DNA of 18,852 nucleotides from Oribacterium sp. UBA3737 (GCA_002371295.1 DFGZ01000348.1:1-18852); one strand, 5' to 3'; counted from the stretch's first letter, positions 1-7,739 are shown. Notes: generated from the sequence alone by a model not told the origin. A program made the numbers and translations.

Positions 1-73
1 TCTTGGCATCTCTTTCTCGATCACATATCGGATGTCGATCACGTTTTAAGTGTGAGATCTTCACTATAGGCAT
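1..73 (-). CDS. Partial 5' end of the gene after the portal
   Basis: An open frame starts at ATG (73-71) on the minus strand and runs off the left edge without a stop, giving 24 residues that begin MPIVKISHLK and are rich in basic residues. It lies 39 nt downstream of the portal stop in the same direction, where tailed phages often place a head-assembly protein such as a prohead protease or minor head protein. The ribosome binding site is weak (ACAGG four bases before the ATG), and an in-frame GTG at 64-62 is an alternative start. Nothing in the short peptide identifies a family, so the product is unknown and the call rests on position and the open frame only. Confidence 0.4.
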   Translation of the reverse strand, partial: MPIVKISHLKRDRHPICDRERDAK

Positions 74-112
74 CAAACCTGTTCTTTAACGTCTGTCAGG
101 TTGAAAGACGTA

Positions 113-1678
113 TCATTCCGTATCGACAGGTTCTCCATTTTTCGCATCTTTTGTCTGTTTGCTTGTGGTTGAATTATCTGGATCGGAGTTTCTTTCTTCG
201 TCTGTCTTTGATGGTCTGCCAGTTTCTGTCGGAACATCAATAGTAGGAACGTTGATATGACTTATCATTGTCTCATCTGTTCCATCCGAAGCTTCGAGTT
301 CTCTCTGCTTCTTTTCCTTTGCGAGACTGTACCCTTGCATTTCGAGATAAGTCTTGGAAGAAACAAGACCATTCTGCCAGAGTTTCTCGCATGCTTCCCT
401 GAGTTCTTTCATACCGCTCATACTGAGTGGCTTAAAGTGGAATACAGGGACGTCTTTTAAATTATTCGTGTGAATAAGTTTAATATCTTCAATGAGTCGG
501 ATGTTCACTTTATACATGAAGTCTTCAAACTCCCGCCGTGCTGCTTCAATTCGTGAAGCGGCGGACTGCACTGAAACCTGTGCACTGGCGAAGGTTGAAC
601 CTTCTTCACCCGAACCCGAAACAATAATGCCTGCTACGCCGCCTGCAGAAAGAATATCTGCATTAACCTGCTCATAGAGAGGCCATTGATAAAGGTCACT
701 CATGTCAGCCTGTGTTACCTTGGACTGACAGAGATAAGGAACTACAACAAGCGGATAACCGCTCATGCCATTCTTGTAGTTGTTCTTTATCTCATTGATC
801 TGGGTTTTATCAGGAAGCATTTCATACTGCATTTTGTCATCGCCGTAGCGAACCTCAACAAAGGAACGTGCGCCGATGTTCAACTGCGCTGCTTCATACT
901 TCTGTATGAGTTCTTTCTTTGCAAGCGCCGGCAAAGCGCTTGCAATCCACGGAACAGCATATCTCATCCATCCTTCTTTGGATCCCTGAAATACATAAGT
1001 GTTATCCGGGTTGAGGGTGGCATACTGCTTGCGTTCCTTGAGTGCTTTGGCGACTTCAGGAGGATAGCCCCTGAGTACCTGTTCAAGTACGTTGTCGTCT
1101 ATTCTTCCGTCTTTCCGAACAGAATAAATTTTTTGCTGGAATTCTGTAGCAATGCTTTCGACGTTGTAGTCAACAAGAGGTGTACCATTCCACGCAATGT
1201 TGCCTATCCTGCATTTATGCGGAGCAAGGGTTATGATATTGCCGTTCCATATATAACAGAACACATTATTGTATTTGTAGTACTGCGTAAAGATATCATT
1301 AATGCTTTCACGCAGTCTCATCTTTGCATACTGCTCTTCGAAGATCTTGATGGTCTTCTCATTGTCGCAGGTAAGGTACCAGTCTCCGACTGAGAAAGGT
1401 ACATACACATGTTTGATAATGCCATGGACTATAGCATCTGCGTCAGTATAGTAATCAGCAAGCTGATAGAACGTATTGATATTAGCCTGCTTGTTTCGAA
1501 GGATCGCCTGATAATCAACAGAAGCAAGGTCGCCGCTGTATGTTATGTTTGAATTTTCAAATGCTGAGAGCTTGGTATCTTCTGGATCAGCGATGCTCCA
1601 GATAATATGCTTTGTCTGAGGCACAGCATTGTTTTTCTGCCTGCCGCCGAAAAGGTTTCGTAAACTGAATCTTGCCAT
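113..1678 (-). CDS. Phage portal protein
   Basis: A 521-aa protein probably forming the portal ring at the capsid vertex through which DNA is packaged and ejected, and to which the terminase docks. The length fits portals (about 400-600 aa). Its build also fits: a mixed alpha/beta N-terminal half, a central region with a long helical stretch (about residues 370-410), and a hydrophilic, low-complexity C-terminal tail from about residue 465 rich in D, E, S, T and K. The start is firm: AAAGGAGG lies 6 nt before the ATG and overlaps the stop of the large terminase gene. Terminase followed directly by portal is the standard order in tailed phages. There is no single diagnostic motif, so the call rests on size, composition and position. 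Confidence 0.75.
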   Translation of the reverse strand: MARFSLRNLFGGRQKNNAVPQTKHIIWSIADPEDTKLSAFENSNITYSGDLASVDYQAILRNKQANINTFYQLADYYTDADAIVHGIIKHVYVPFSVGDWYLTCDNEKTIKIFEEQYAKMRLRESINDIFTQYYKYNNVFCYIWNGNIITLAPHKCRIGNIAWNGTPLVDYNVESIATEFQQKIYSVRKDGRIDDNVLEQVLRGYPPEVAKALKERKQYATLNPDNTYVFQGSKEGWMRYAVPWIASALPALAKKELIQKYEAAQLNIGARSFVEVRYGDDKMQYEMLPDKTQINEIKNNYKNGMSGYPLVVVPYLCQSKVTQADMSDLYQWPLYEQVNADILSAGGVAGIIVSGSGEEGSTFASAQVSVQSAASRIEAARREFEDFMYKVNIRLIEDIKLIHTNNLKDVPVFHFKPLSMSGMKELREACEKLWQNGLVSSKTYLEMQGYSLAKEKKQRELEASDGTDETMISHINVPTIDVPTETGRPSKTDEERNSDPDNSTTSKQTKDAKNGEPVDTE

Positions 1679-1690
1679 GCTATACCTCCT

Positions 1691-3334
1691 TTAAAATTTT
1701 GAAGCAATGCCCCAGCATATGGGACCTCGTTTATGTTTCTTTATGCTTTCATCCTCAAGTAAACCAACATAGTCACATGCCATAGCAATGGAGCTGTAAC
1801 GGTCTTTGTGCATGCCTGCTCTGGGCGTATCGTATAAAGCGGCGCCGGAAGCACCAACCTTGCAGACGATGTTGCCCATTTCAAACTGAAGAGCATCAGC
1901 CTCGAGGAACACAGCGTATTCTTCTTCAGACATCTTAAACTTCTCTTCAGGATCCTGAGCTTTGATCTGCATAAGCCTGCTGCTCTTCGGTATTTGCAGT
2001 GTCTGCTTTTCAAGAAAGACACGCATAGTGTTTGCCATATGTTGGTTGATGGTCTGCACAGCACGAATAGGATGAAGCTTCGGCTGTGCATTTGGTATAG
2101 ATAAAGGCTCGTCGTCATGAACAAGCGGAGGATATTCCTTGCCTGTTTCGACGTCGAGCCATGGATCAATGAAGAATTTGGAGAACGCATCGCCTACTCC
2201 TCTTGCGTCGTAGACTATGCGTTCAGCATTTGGAAATCTCTTGTGATATATTTTACGGATCTCATTGGCAAGGACATCAAGGCCCTTGCCGTTCATTGAC
2301 CTGATATAAACTATCTTTTTCATGAACGAGCCATCGTTTCGTTCAGTGAATTTAATAACAGAAATGATGGTGTTATCTGAACCTTTTGCTGCAGAGGTAG
2401 CAATATCGACACCAATAACATATCTGCTCTTGCTGTTCTTTGGCTGTGCAAGCTCGATATATTCAAGTGTGCGGCACGGCTCCGTAAGTGAATACGGGAA
2501 GGCAGAGTTTTCCATTGCTCCGACAAAGATAGAACCATACTCCATGTCAAATACCTGACTGGACATTCTGGCTTTTTCTTCCATGAAGAATTTCTCGTCT
2601 GTTATCCCGTCACCTATTGCAGCTTCATAGCTAAGGGCGCAGGCAAACGCACCAGGGTTGCCTTGCGCCATCTCGCGTACAACACGTTTAAAGTCTTCGT
2701 AGAATGTATTATTCTTTTCACATGCAGAAGTTATTGCTACAAACTTGGAGTCGTAGTCTTTGAAATTATAAGTACGGCTGATAGTCCGTCTGAAGTTTGC
2801 AAGAGGCTTGACAATAGCGTCGATGTCTTCCTGAGAAAGCATGAGAGCTTCGTCTATAATAACGATCTTTGCACGCAAACCACGAGCAGATTCCAGAGCC
2901 GAACTTGTCATATAGGAACCGTTTTTAAAATAGCATGAACCTTTGTCTTTACTGAGCTGTACTAAAGAGCGGGCTCCGTTTGATTTGAGTTCAGCTGCCA
3001 TATTGGGATTGGAATCAACAAGTTCTTTCAGTTTTCCGAAAACAAGAGTTGCCTGCTGTGCTGTACCAGAACAAACATATACGATAGTGCCGGGATAAAG
3101 ACAACACATAGCGAAGGCACACAGGGCTATAAGGAATGTTTTTCCATAGCCGCGGCTGCAGACATCTTTCGAGTCTGAGCATCGCCCAAATTCTCTGGCT
3201 ATTATATGTTGTGTAGGGGTAAGTTTTATTGGGGCAAACTGATCCTCGATAAATATATCGAGATGGTCTCTGTAGAACTGGACCTGTTGTTCCATTAAGT
3301 CCCAGTTATTTATTACTCCGGGCTTGACTATCAT
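1691..3334 (-). CDS. terL: Terminase large subunit (packaging ATPase and nuclease)
   Basis: A 547-aa packaging motor that pumps DNA into the prohead and cuts the concatemer. The N-terminal ATPase shows a Walker A-type loop, SRGYGKT at residues 60-66, and Walker B KIVIIDE ending D161-E162. A motif resembling the ATPase coupling motif (ITSACEKNNTFYED) follows at about 201-214. The C-terminal RNase H-fold nuclease has the expected acidic residues: D310 in YVIGVDIAT, D376 in IVYDARG, and a late aspartate near D511 in HKDRYSS. The length is normal for the family. The ATG overlaps the TGA of the preceding gene (ATGA), with only a weak ribosome binding site, so translation is probably coupled. The nuclease assignment is secure; the packaging type (cos or pac) cannot be told from this sequence. 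Confidence 0.93.
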   Translation of the reverse strand: MIVKPGVINNWDLMEQQVQFYRDHLDIFIEDQFAPIKLTPTQHIIAREFGRCSDSKDVCSRGYGKTFLIALCAFAMCCLYPGTIVYVCSGTAQQATLVFGKLKELVDSNPNMAAELKSNGARSLVQLSKDKGSCYFKNGSYMTSSALESARGLRAKIVIIDEALMLSQEDIDAIVKPLANFRRTISRTYNFKDYDSKFVAITSACEKNNTFYEDFKRVVREMAQGNPGAFACALSYEAAIGDGITDEKFFMEEKARMSSQVFDMEYGSIFVGAMENSAFPYSLTEPCRTLEYIELAQPKNSKSRYVIGVDIATSAAKGSDNTIISVIKFTERNDGSFMKKIVYIRSMNGKGLDVLANEIRKIYHKRFPNAERIVYDARGVGDAFSKFFIDPWLDVETGKEYPPLVHDDEPLSIPNAQPKLHPIRAVQTINQHMANTMRVFLEKQTLQIPKSSRLMQIKAQDPEEKFKMSEEEYAVFLEADALQFEMGNIVCKVGASGAALYDTPRAGMHKDRYSSIAMACDYVGLLEDESIKKHKRGPICWGIASKF

Positions 3335-4239
3335 ATGGCATCAAGTCCGAGAGAACGTACAAGGTGTCTGTAATTGTCTATGACACGATCAACGTCATCT
3401 TTTTCCCATTCTATTTTTCTCTGCATGGTATGTCCGGTAGACTCGAGCTTCATCGTGGTTTCGGCCCACGAAGTAAGACCGTTTGTTTCGCCGGCTTTGC
3501 GTTTGCATGCCGCAAGGTTCGAAGACTTGGATAATGTGTCGAATGTGTTAATGGCATCTTTGAGATCAGCGAGAGTGCATCTTCCTGCGTTGTAATCCAT
3601 ACGCAGCTTCTTTACCTGAAGGCTGGAGAGACAAACCTCACGGGCATAGTCGCGAAGGTTCTCGTTGTCGAAAACAAAACCGTCATCTTCCATTTGGTGG
3701 TAATAGTCTTCAAGATATTTTAGTTCCCTGTCGGTGAAGTAGCCGAAGAAAAATTCATTGAATTTCTTTTCTTCAGGGTCTTTTGATTCAGGGATCTCAC
3801 CGTTGGCTTTGGCTTCTGCATAAGAGGTGCTGCCAGACTTTTCTGTGTCGATGTATTTATAATAGAGTTTCATATTCATGACTGCAGGTACCTGGCCTGC
3901 AGTCATTTTTTCCAGAAGCATGCGTCTGCGATCTTCACCTGACTTCTGGTATACAGGGTTATTATTGAGAAGTTTTTCCGCACGCTTGACAGCGACGTCC
4001 CACATCTTCTCATTGAATTCTCTGTGATTCTCCCAGAAGTATTCTTTTATTTCTTCTTTGGTGGAGCACTTGCCTACACAGCTGGTGCACCACACATCAC
4101 GGTTTAACTGGTCATCCCAGTTCTTATTTGAATAAAAGTCTTTGATTGATTTCGACTGTCCGCACTTGAGACATACACGCTTTGCTTCAGGTGTAGGCTT
4201 CTTGTTCTGCGGAGTCGATTCATATGTATCAAGCTTCAT
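3331..4239 (-). CDS. Zinc-ribbon protein, probable terminase small subunit
   Basis: A 302-aa protein just upstream of the large terminase, with ATGA overlap. Near the N-terminus are two CxxC pairs (C23-C26 and C51-C54), a treble-clef or zinc-ribbon pattern that would bind one zinc and perhaps DNA. The rest is predicted mostly helical and charged, including a central helical region with ELKYLEDYY. Position and make-up suggest the small terminase subunit that recognises the packaging site, but I see no classical helix-turn-helix, so this is inference. I chose the ATG at 4239-4237: GGAG lies 8 nt upstream. Two earlier in-frame ATGs (4269 and 4245) lack a comparable site. The start lies inside the end of the preceding gene, an 11-nt overlap. 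Confidence 0.6.
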   Translation of the reverse strand: MKLDTYESTPQNKKPTPEAKRVCLKCGQSKSIKDFYSNKNWDDQLNRDVWCTSCVGKCSTKEEIKEYFWENHREFNEKMWDVAVKRAEKLLNNNPVYQKSGEDRRRMLLEKMTAGQVPAVMNMKLYYKYIDTEKSGSTSYAEAKANGEIPESKDPEEKKFNEFFFGYFTDRELKYLEDYYHQMEDDGFVFDNENLRDYAREVCLSSLQVKKLRMDYNAGRCTLADLKDAINTFDTLSKSSNLAACKRKAGETNGLTSWAETTMKLESTGHTMQRKIEWEKDDVDRVIDNYRHLVRSLGLDAI

Positions 4240-4540
4240 GAGCATCACTCCGATGCCTGGGCTTTTCATACTGCAGAAGAATTCTGCAAGGTCCCTCTAT
4301 TTCTTTGCCGGCTTTTTTCTGGATGTCATATTCCTTTTTAAGACTGTAGAAATTAGCCAGCTCTGCAAAAAGTTCTGGCGTCTTTGTATATTTGTAGGTC
4401 TTTACGAATATATCGTTTGTTTCTTCATGTCTAGTAAAGGAACATTTGAAACCATGATCATCAAGCCAATATTTTTCCATGCGCAGCTGAGTGGAGTATT
4501 CCATGTCGAACGCATGTTTTATATCAAGATGGTTGCCCAT
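4229..4540 (-). CDS. Small packaging-operon protein, unknown function
   Basis: A 103-aa hydrophilic protein of unknown function, without a signal peptide or membrane segment. It contains several aromatic and histidine residues and a helical second half. The ATG at 4540-4538 was chosen because AAGGA lies 10 nt upstream; a GTG three codons earlier (4549) is possible but nearly touches that site. The 3' end overlaps the probable small terminase start by 11 nt, and the gene sits in the leftward packaging operon, so it is co-transcribed with terminase. A role in packaging or head assembly is only guilt by association. I do not recognise the family. Confidence 0.6.
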   Translation of the reverse strand: MGNHLDIKHAFDMEYSTQLRMEKYWLDDHGFKCSFTRHEETNDIFVKTYKYTKTPELFAELANFYSLKKEYDIQKKAGKEIEGPCRILLQYEKPRHRSDAHEA

Positions 4541-4559
4541 GTTCCTCACGTCCTTATCG

Positions 4560-4811
4560 TTAAATGATCATATCTACAAGCGGATAATACTTTCTGTAAG
4601 AATTGCCGCTCATAAGTTCTTCTTTATTTATTCTCCTGAAGCGTCTGTTAGCTATACGTTTCTCGGCTGTCTTTCCGTTGTCCCAGTAACGTACACGGTT
4701 CTGTTCGTCATCAAACCAAATTGAGGAAGCACATTGTGCATAGTCAGCAATCTTCCTTTTTCTTTTGTCTTTAAGGTAGTTTGTTCTTCTACGCCATTTC
4801 CTGGTTCTCAT
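4560..4811 (-). CDS. Small very basic protein, unknown function
   Basis: An 83-aa protein with a strikingly basic N-terminus (MRTRKWRRRTNYLKDKRKRK), which suggests nucleic-acid binding. The middle contains WFDDEQNRVRYWDNGKTAEK, possibly a short beta-hairpin. No helix-turn-helix or zinc motif is visible. An ATG further upstream (4865) would add 18 residues, but those codons run through a strong hairpin and have no ribosome binding site. The ATG at 4811-4809 has GGAG exactly 8 nt before it and is preferred. The gene is in the packaging operon, 19 nt before the next gene. Function unknown. Confidence 0.55.
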   Translation of the reverse strand: MRTRKWRRRTNYLKDKRKRKIADYAQCASSIWFDDEQNRVRYWDNGKTAEKRIANRRFRRINKEELMSGNSYRKYYPLVDMII

Positions 4812-5014
4812 ATACATCACTCCATTGGAGGGGTGGCGCCCCGCTTTGCTGATCGGGCAAAGCAAAGGGCGCCTTCCGTATTAACCTATAGCTGAAGCTG
4901 GCAACACACAGATCAACGTGTGCAGCCTCGCTCCTGCGAGACAAGGTTTTTAATCTCTACAAAAGTCCACATGTGGTGCGCTACAAACGGACGTGTTAAG
5001 CGTATGCGGATCTG
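4812..5014 (-). other. Structured intercistronic spacer in the packaging operon
   Basis: A gap of about 200 nt without a convincing gene. It holds a strong nested hairpin: GGCGCC (4835-4840) pairs with GGCGCC (4868-4873), and inside it GCTTTGC (4843-4849) pairs with GCAAAGC (4857-4863). Further right are a small CTCG/CGAG hairpin near 4927 and the palindrome CCACATGTGG near 4969. No T-run follows the big hairpin in either direction, so it is more likely an mRNA processing or stability element than a terminator. The 83-aa gene's ribosome binding site lies just downstream on the minus strand. Confidence 0.5.
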
Positions 5015-5260
5015 TCAGGCAAATGATACAGATCTGAGATCTGCGGCAAACTGTGTGACGTAATCTTCATCACACAGGTGATCGTAAGTAATTTCAAACG
5101 GTATATCTCTATGGGCTTTGATGTGATCAAGCATATCCTGCAAGCCCCCGGAAGCATTGGCAGTTACTTCGCCATAGTTGTAGTCATTAAGAAAGATATT
5201 TCCTACACAGAGATCCAGAAGATCCTGCAAGTGCTGTTTGTATTCAGGTGTTAAGCGCAT
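5015..5260 (-). CDS. Small acidic protein, first gene of the packaging operon
   Basis: An 81-aa acidic protein (MRLTPEYKQHLQDLLDLC...), probably mostly helical with two or three strands and no membrane segment. GGAG lies 10 nt before the ATG. It is the first leftward gene after the divergence point, so its promoter must lie in the non-coding stretch to its right. It is separated from the rest of the operon by a structured spacer, so it could be a separate transcription unit. The family is not recognised and no function is proposed. Confidence 0.6.
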   Translation of the reverse strand: MRLTPEYKQHLQDLLDLCVGNIFLNDYNYGEVTANASGGLQDMLDHIKAHRDIPFEITYDHLCDEDYVTQFAADLRSVSFA

Positions 5261-5332
5261 AGTTAATCATCTCCAAATTACTTACAGTGTGAGAGTTTCT
5301 CTCCCCATTATTGTTTTTTTCGAATGTCCACA

Positions 5333-5353
5333 AAAACGACACGAAAACGACAC
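5333..5353. repeat. Tandem AAAACGACAC repeat, possible operator
   Basis: Two perfect copies of AAAACGACAC start 11 bp apart (5333-5342 and 5344-5353), about one helical turn. They lie between the leftward packaging operon and the rightward structured RNA, where a regulator or polymerase would bind. No standard -35/-10 pair is convincing next to them; a TATATT at 5370-5375 is a weak plus-strand candidate for -10. Confidence 0.35.
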
Positions 5354-5385
5354 AAGAGTTGGAAAAGAGTATATTCCTGTAGTTC

Positions 5386-6044
5386 TTGAACCCTCGAAAC
5401 TTTTCAACGTAAAGTCCCGGGGGTTCTCGAGACTTCCCAGAATTGGATACTACCGGGCCAACTCGGCAAGTCCAGTTCTTTTTCGTCAGCTTTTGGAAGC
5501 TGATCCCTAGAGTCAAGGGTTACCAGCCGACCGCTATGGCCTCTTAACAACGATGAAGAGGCGCACTGCGATGAGAAATTCGTTCAGTGCAACAGATCAA
5601 ACCGTCAAACGCAAGAAGTTGGGCTCTTGGCGGTCGATACCGTGCCTTTTCGGGACAATAAATCGCTTGGATGAGACACCGAGACTGTTGACTATCGAAA
5701 GATACGAGGTCGATGAGGTGGTGCAACGCCAGCCGCGTGGCGTGAAATGAACGCGGAGCCTGCGCCAACAGGCTAACTAATGAATTTTGCAGCTGTTCCC
5801 CTGGCTACAGACGGGGCGTACCGGATAACGCAGCCGGCTGAAGAATAGTAAAACTTCAGACATATCATCGAATGCAAGAAAGCGTTGTGGCAATTCGCTG
5901 ATGCATATCAACCGCGATGGCTGTCGGGTTAATAACAGACACAAGGTGCATCAAGAAGATACGTTGAGTCTTCTCCGAAATAAAAAGATGCGTCAAGCAT
6001 AGCGCAGAAGCCCACTGGTTGCATAAGCAAACCAGTGGGTTTTG
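5386..6044 (+). ncRNA. Candidate large structured non-coding RNA
   Basis: About 650 nt with no gene carrying a usable ribosome binding site, but with many consecutive helices. Examples: GAACCC 5388-5393 with 5421-5426; GACTT 5431-5435 with 5468-5472; TCAGCTT 5486-5492 with 5497-5503; GCCTCTT 5539-5545 with 5556-5562; GCACTG 5563-5568 with 5585-5590; CCGTCAA 5602-5608 with 5627-5633 (one G-T pair); TATC-GAAA-GATA 5693-5704; ACGCCA 5726-5731 with 5738-5743; AGCCTG 5757-5762 with 5769-5774; CAGC 5790-5793 with 5837-5840; TGATGCA 5899-5905 with 5947-5953. It ends in a strong plus-strand terminator (6011-6043). The GAAA tetraloop and the terminator both point to the plus strand. Size, phage setting and nearby tRNAs recall the GOLLD and ROOL classes of phage RNAs, but I cannot confirm membership by eye. 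The 5' end is uncertain. Confidence 0.6.
6011..6043 (+). terminator. Rho-independent terminator
   Basis: CCCACTGGTT (6011-6020) pairs perfectly with AACCAGTGGG (6030-6039) across a 9-nt loop and is followed by TTTT. It faces right and closes the structured RNA region just before the first small gene. Confidence 0.85.
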
Positions 6045-6086
6045 CAGTGTGCTTGACACACAAAAATAATGAAGGAGGTCTTCGCT

Positions 6087-6227
6087 ATGAAGAAGTACGT
6101 CGTTTTGTTCTTTAATAACTTCACTGATACCATTGAAGTGTTCGGCGATTATGACACCGAAAAGGAAGCCTTCGAAGCTATTGAGGGCTACCCTGAACTC
6201 GACTTCTGGGTGTCGAGGCAGGTCTAA
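6087..6227 (+). CDS. Small acidic protein, tandem paralogue A
   Basis: A 46-aa acidic protein, MKKYVVLFFNNFTDTIEVFG..., with the pattern strand (YVVLFF), strand (EVFGDY), helix (EKEAFEAI) and a final strand ending ELDFWV. GAAGGAGG lies 8 nt before the ATG. It is clearly paralogous to the next gene: both share the FFNN, EEA/KEAF/W and PELDFWV positions, and the non-coding DNA after each stop is also similar (CCGTnCTG...TTAAACTG). A unit of gene plus trailer was therefore duplicated. Function unknown; small acidic phage proteins often bind host factors, which is speculation here. Confidence 0.75.
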   Translation: MKKYVVLFFNNFTDTIEVFGDYDTEKEAFEAIEGYPELDFWVSRQV

Positions 6228-6274
6228 TTCTTCCGTGCTGGACATCACATTAAACTGTCCATGCCGAACGCGGC

Positions 6275-6303
6275 ATAAGACACATCAACTCGGTGTGTCT
6301 TAT
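6275..6303 (+). other. Perfect hairpin between tandem paralogues
   Basis: ATAAGACACA (6275-6284) pairs perfectly with TGTGTCTTAT (6294-6303). No T-run follows, so it is more likely a processing or stability hairpin, or a leaky terminator, than a full terminator. Confidence 0.55.
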
Positions 6304-6342
6304 ATCGTGCTCGTCACGAAATATTTAAGGAGGTACTTTATT

Positions 6343-6480
6343 ATGAAGTACGCAGTTATCTTCTTTAACAACTACACCGAGCAGGAAGAGCTGTTCGGTA
6401 CTTATGCCACCGAGGAGGAGGCATGGGAGGCAACAGAGAATTCGCCCGAGCTTGACTTCTGGGTATACAAGCTTGTGTGA
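6343..6480 (+). CDS. Small acidic protein, tandem paralogue B
   Basis: A 45-aa acidic protein, MKYAVIFFNNYTEQEELFGT..., paralogous to the gene just before it, with the same strand-strand-helix-strand pattern and the shared C-terminal PELDFWV. TAAGGAGG lies 7 nt before the ATG. A longer open frame from 6133 exists but its extra N-terminus reads the preceding paralogue out of frame, so only this start is used. Similarity across the whole protein and into the 3' trailer points to tandem duplication. Function unknown. Confidence 0.75.
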   Translation: MKYAVIFFNNYTEQEELFGTYATEEEAWEATENSPELDFWVYKLV

Positions 6481-6524
6481 GTCTCCCGTCCTGAGCATGA
6501 CGTTAAACTGCTCTTTGATTTCTT

Positions 6525-6566
6525 CAAAGAAAAAGCCAGTAGCAAAAGCTACTGGCTTTTTCTTTG
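6525..6566 (+). terminator. Strong terminator with 19-bp perfect stem
   Basis: The arms at 6525-6543 and 6548-6566 pair perfectly over 19 bp around an AAAA loop. The stem has A-runs on the left and T-runs on the right, so it can terminate transcription in both directions. Confidence 0.85.
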
Positions 6567-6629
6567 AGGCAGTCAAGCCTCAATACAAGGTGCGTACAGC
6601 GCACCATATGGACAGAAGGGAGTGGTGGT

Positions 6630-6812
6630 ATGGAGCGCTACCTCAGCGCCACCACCGTCGCATTCCTCCTCAATCATGAGCCATTCATTGACACACTACG
6701 TGCAATCTTAGCGGGTTACCACGTAGTTGCCGAAGATGAAGAAGCCGTGTTAGAGGTGCTTGAGTGCTTCGGTGATGAAGCCCCTACCATCATCGAGGTC
6801 GTAACTCGGTGA
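6630..6812 (+). CDS. Small acidic protein, unknown function
   Basis: A 60-aa protein (MERYLSATTVAFLLNHEPFI...) that looks mainly helical with a short strand (YHVVAED) and a C-terminal strand (TIIEVVTR). It carries a cluster of acidic residues at about 35-50. AAGGGAG lies 8 nt before the ATG at 6630; an upstream in-frame ATG at 6564 would add 22 residues but sits in the preceding terminator and lacks a ribosome binding site. It may be a small adaptor or inhibitor, but no family is recognised. Confidence 0.65.
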   Translation: MERYLSATTVAFLLNHEPFIDTLRAILAGYHVVAEDEEAVLEVLECFGDEAPTIIEVVTR

Positions 6813-6817
6813 TACTC

Positions 6818-6844
6818 GAGCCCAGTGTAAGAGGCGCTGGGCTC
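6818..6844 (+). other. Intergenic hairpin
   Basis: GAGCCCAG (6818-6825) pairs with CTGGGCTC (6837-6844) just after the stop of the 60-aa gene. There is no T-run. It probably protects or separates mRNAs rather than ending them. Confidence 0.5.
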
Positions 6845-6889
6845 CTGTCCATTTGTTTAGCTCTTAATGAGCTAGTAAGGAGGTTTTTC

Positions 6890-7012
6890 ATGAAGCCCTA
6901 CCGCTACATGAAAACATGGGAGAAGGAGGAGTTCCTCAGCAATCTGTGCTGGGGAGTCTTCGCTGGTCTCCTCATTATCGGCTTATTCATCGAGTTTGTT
7001 ATCTGCTTCTAA
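6890..7012 (+). CDS. Small single-pass membrane protein
   Basis: A 40-aa protein with a charged N-terminus (MKPYRYMKTWEKEEF) followed by one hydrophobic segment (about residues 19-40, including VFAGLLIIGLFIEFVICF), a likely transmembrane helix with the N-terminus inside. TAAGGAGG lies 7 nt before the ATG. The longer open frame from 6809 begins inside the preceding stop region and lacks a site. Tiny phage membrane proteins can act in superinfection exclusion or lysis control, but nothing here distinguishes these. A perfect 11-bp hairpin follows. Confidence 0.7.
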   Translation: MKPYRYMKTWEKEEFLSNLCWGVFAGLLIIGLFIEFVICF

Positions 7013-7025
7013 GATAACAAGCTCC

Positions 7026-7058
7026 GCAGCCTCATTGCAATTATATCAATGAGGCTGC
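7026..7058 (+). terminator. Hairpin, probable terminator
   Basis: GCAGCCTCATT (7026-7036) pairs perfectly with AATGAGGCTGC (7048-7058). The following bases (TACTTT) are only moderately T-rich, so it may be a weak terminator. Confidence 0.6.
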
Positions 7059-7175
7059 TACTTTGCAATGGTGTAACGATGCATTGCATGAATCCATTGC
7101 GCCCCCGTATTGCTACCGAATAGAGCACGAGTAGTTCACGTTATGAACAAATAAAAATATTTGGAGGTCACCATT

Positions 7176-7691
7176 ATGAAGATTATTTTCAACAAGGACA
7201 ACATCATTAATATCGAAACCATTTCTGTACCCAAAACAAATCTCGCAAAAGAAATGATCAGCTTTATGAGTAGTTGCCCTGAGGCCGACTATATTGACGT
7301 AGCGTCCTGGTTTGGCTTCGACTCCGAAATGGAGGTAATTGAATACCTCCAGAAAAACGTAATCGAATTCTCATCACTCTGTCCTCATGATGTGAATATT
7401 GTGCTGGGCAATGGCGAAAAGATCATAGTTCCCCAAGCAGGCTTCACTGCCCGCTGTGAAAGCCGCACTGAAGAGGTCGGCAATATCGCGGGTATCCCGT
7501 TGCAGTCAGTCAGATACGGGGACGTAGAGGGGCTTCCTCCATTTGTAGAAGGGATTTGCTACATTGTTAGCAGGCCAGTCTATGAGGCCGCAAAAGCATC
7601 CTCTCGTGGTGTTACAGACCTTTACGTTGTCGGCGAAACCATTCGAGACGGTAGTACCATTCTCGGATGCAAAGGACTCACGCAACCATGA
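7176..7691 (+). CDS. Conserved phage hypothetical protein
   Basis: A 171-aa protein. The second half reads like a small beta-rich family I recall from phage and bacterial genomes. The pattern is a strand ending in a hydrophobic pair and 'VPQAG' (residues about 85-93), then GIPLQSVRYGDVEGLPPF, then a segment with YIVS, then VVGETIRDG and a closing GCKGL. That family has no established function to my knowledge. The N-terminal 75 residues are different and helical. TTGGAGG lies 8 nt before the ATG at 7176; the TTG in that site (7161) opens the same frame but overlaps the ribosome binding site. The gene is followed by two hairpins. Confidence 0.75.
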   Translation: MKIIFNKDNIINIETISVPKTNLAKEMISFMSSCPEADYIDVASWFGFDSEMEVIEYLQKNVIEFSSLCPHDVNIVLGNGEKIIVPQAGFTARCESRTEEVGNIAGIPLQSVRYGDVEGLPPFVEGICYIVSRPVYEAAKASSRGVTDLYVVGETIRDGSTILGCKGLTQP

Positions 7692-7739
7692 TATTCTGAG
7701 CGCCCTTGCATAAGGCGCTATATAAATATTACGCAACTT

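Noticed and set aside
686..1393. 235-aa plus-strand frame opposite the portal gene
   Set aside because: Antisense shadow without a ribosome binding site; composition unlike a real protein.
5238..5768. Several 60-90 aa frames on both strands in the divergence region
   Set aside because: None has a ribosome binding site and they cross many stable stems; an RNA explains the region better.
5386..6044. Group I intron, RNase P RNA or tmRNA
   Set aside because: I could not find the conserved core sequences of any of these, and there is no interrupted gene or tRNA-like end.
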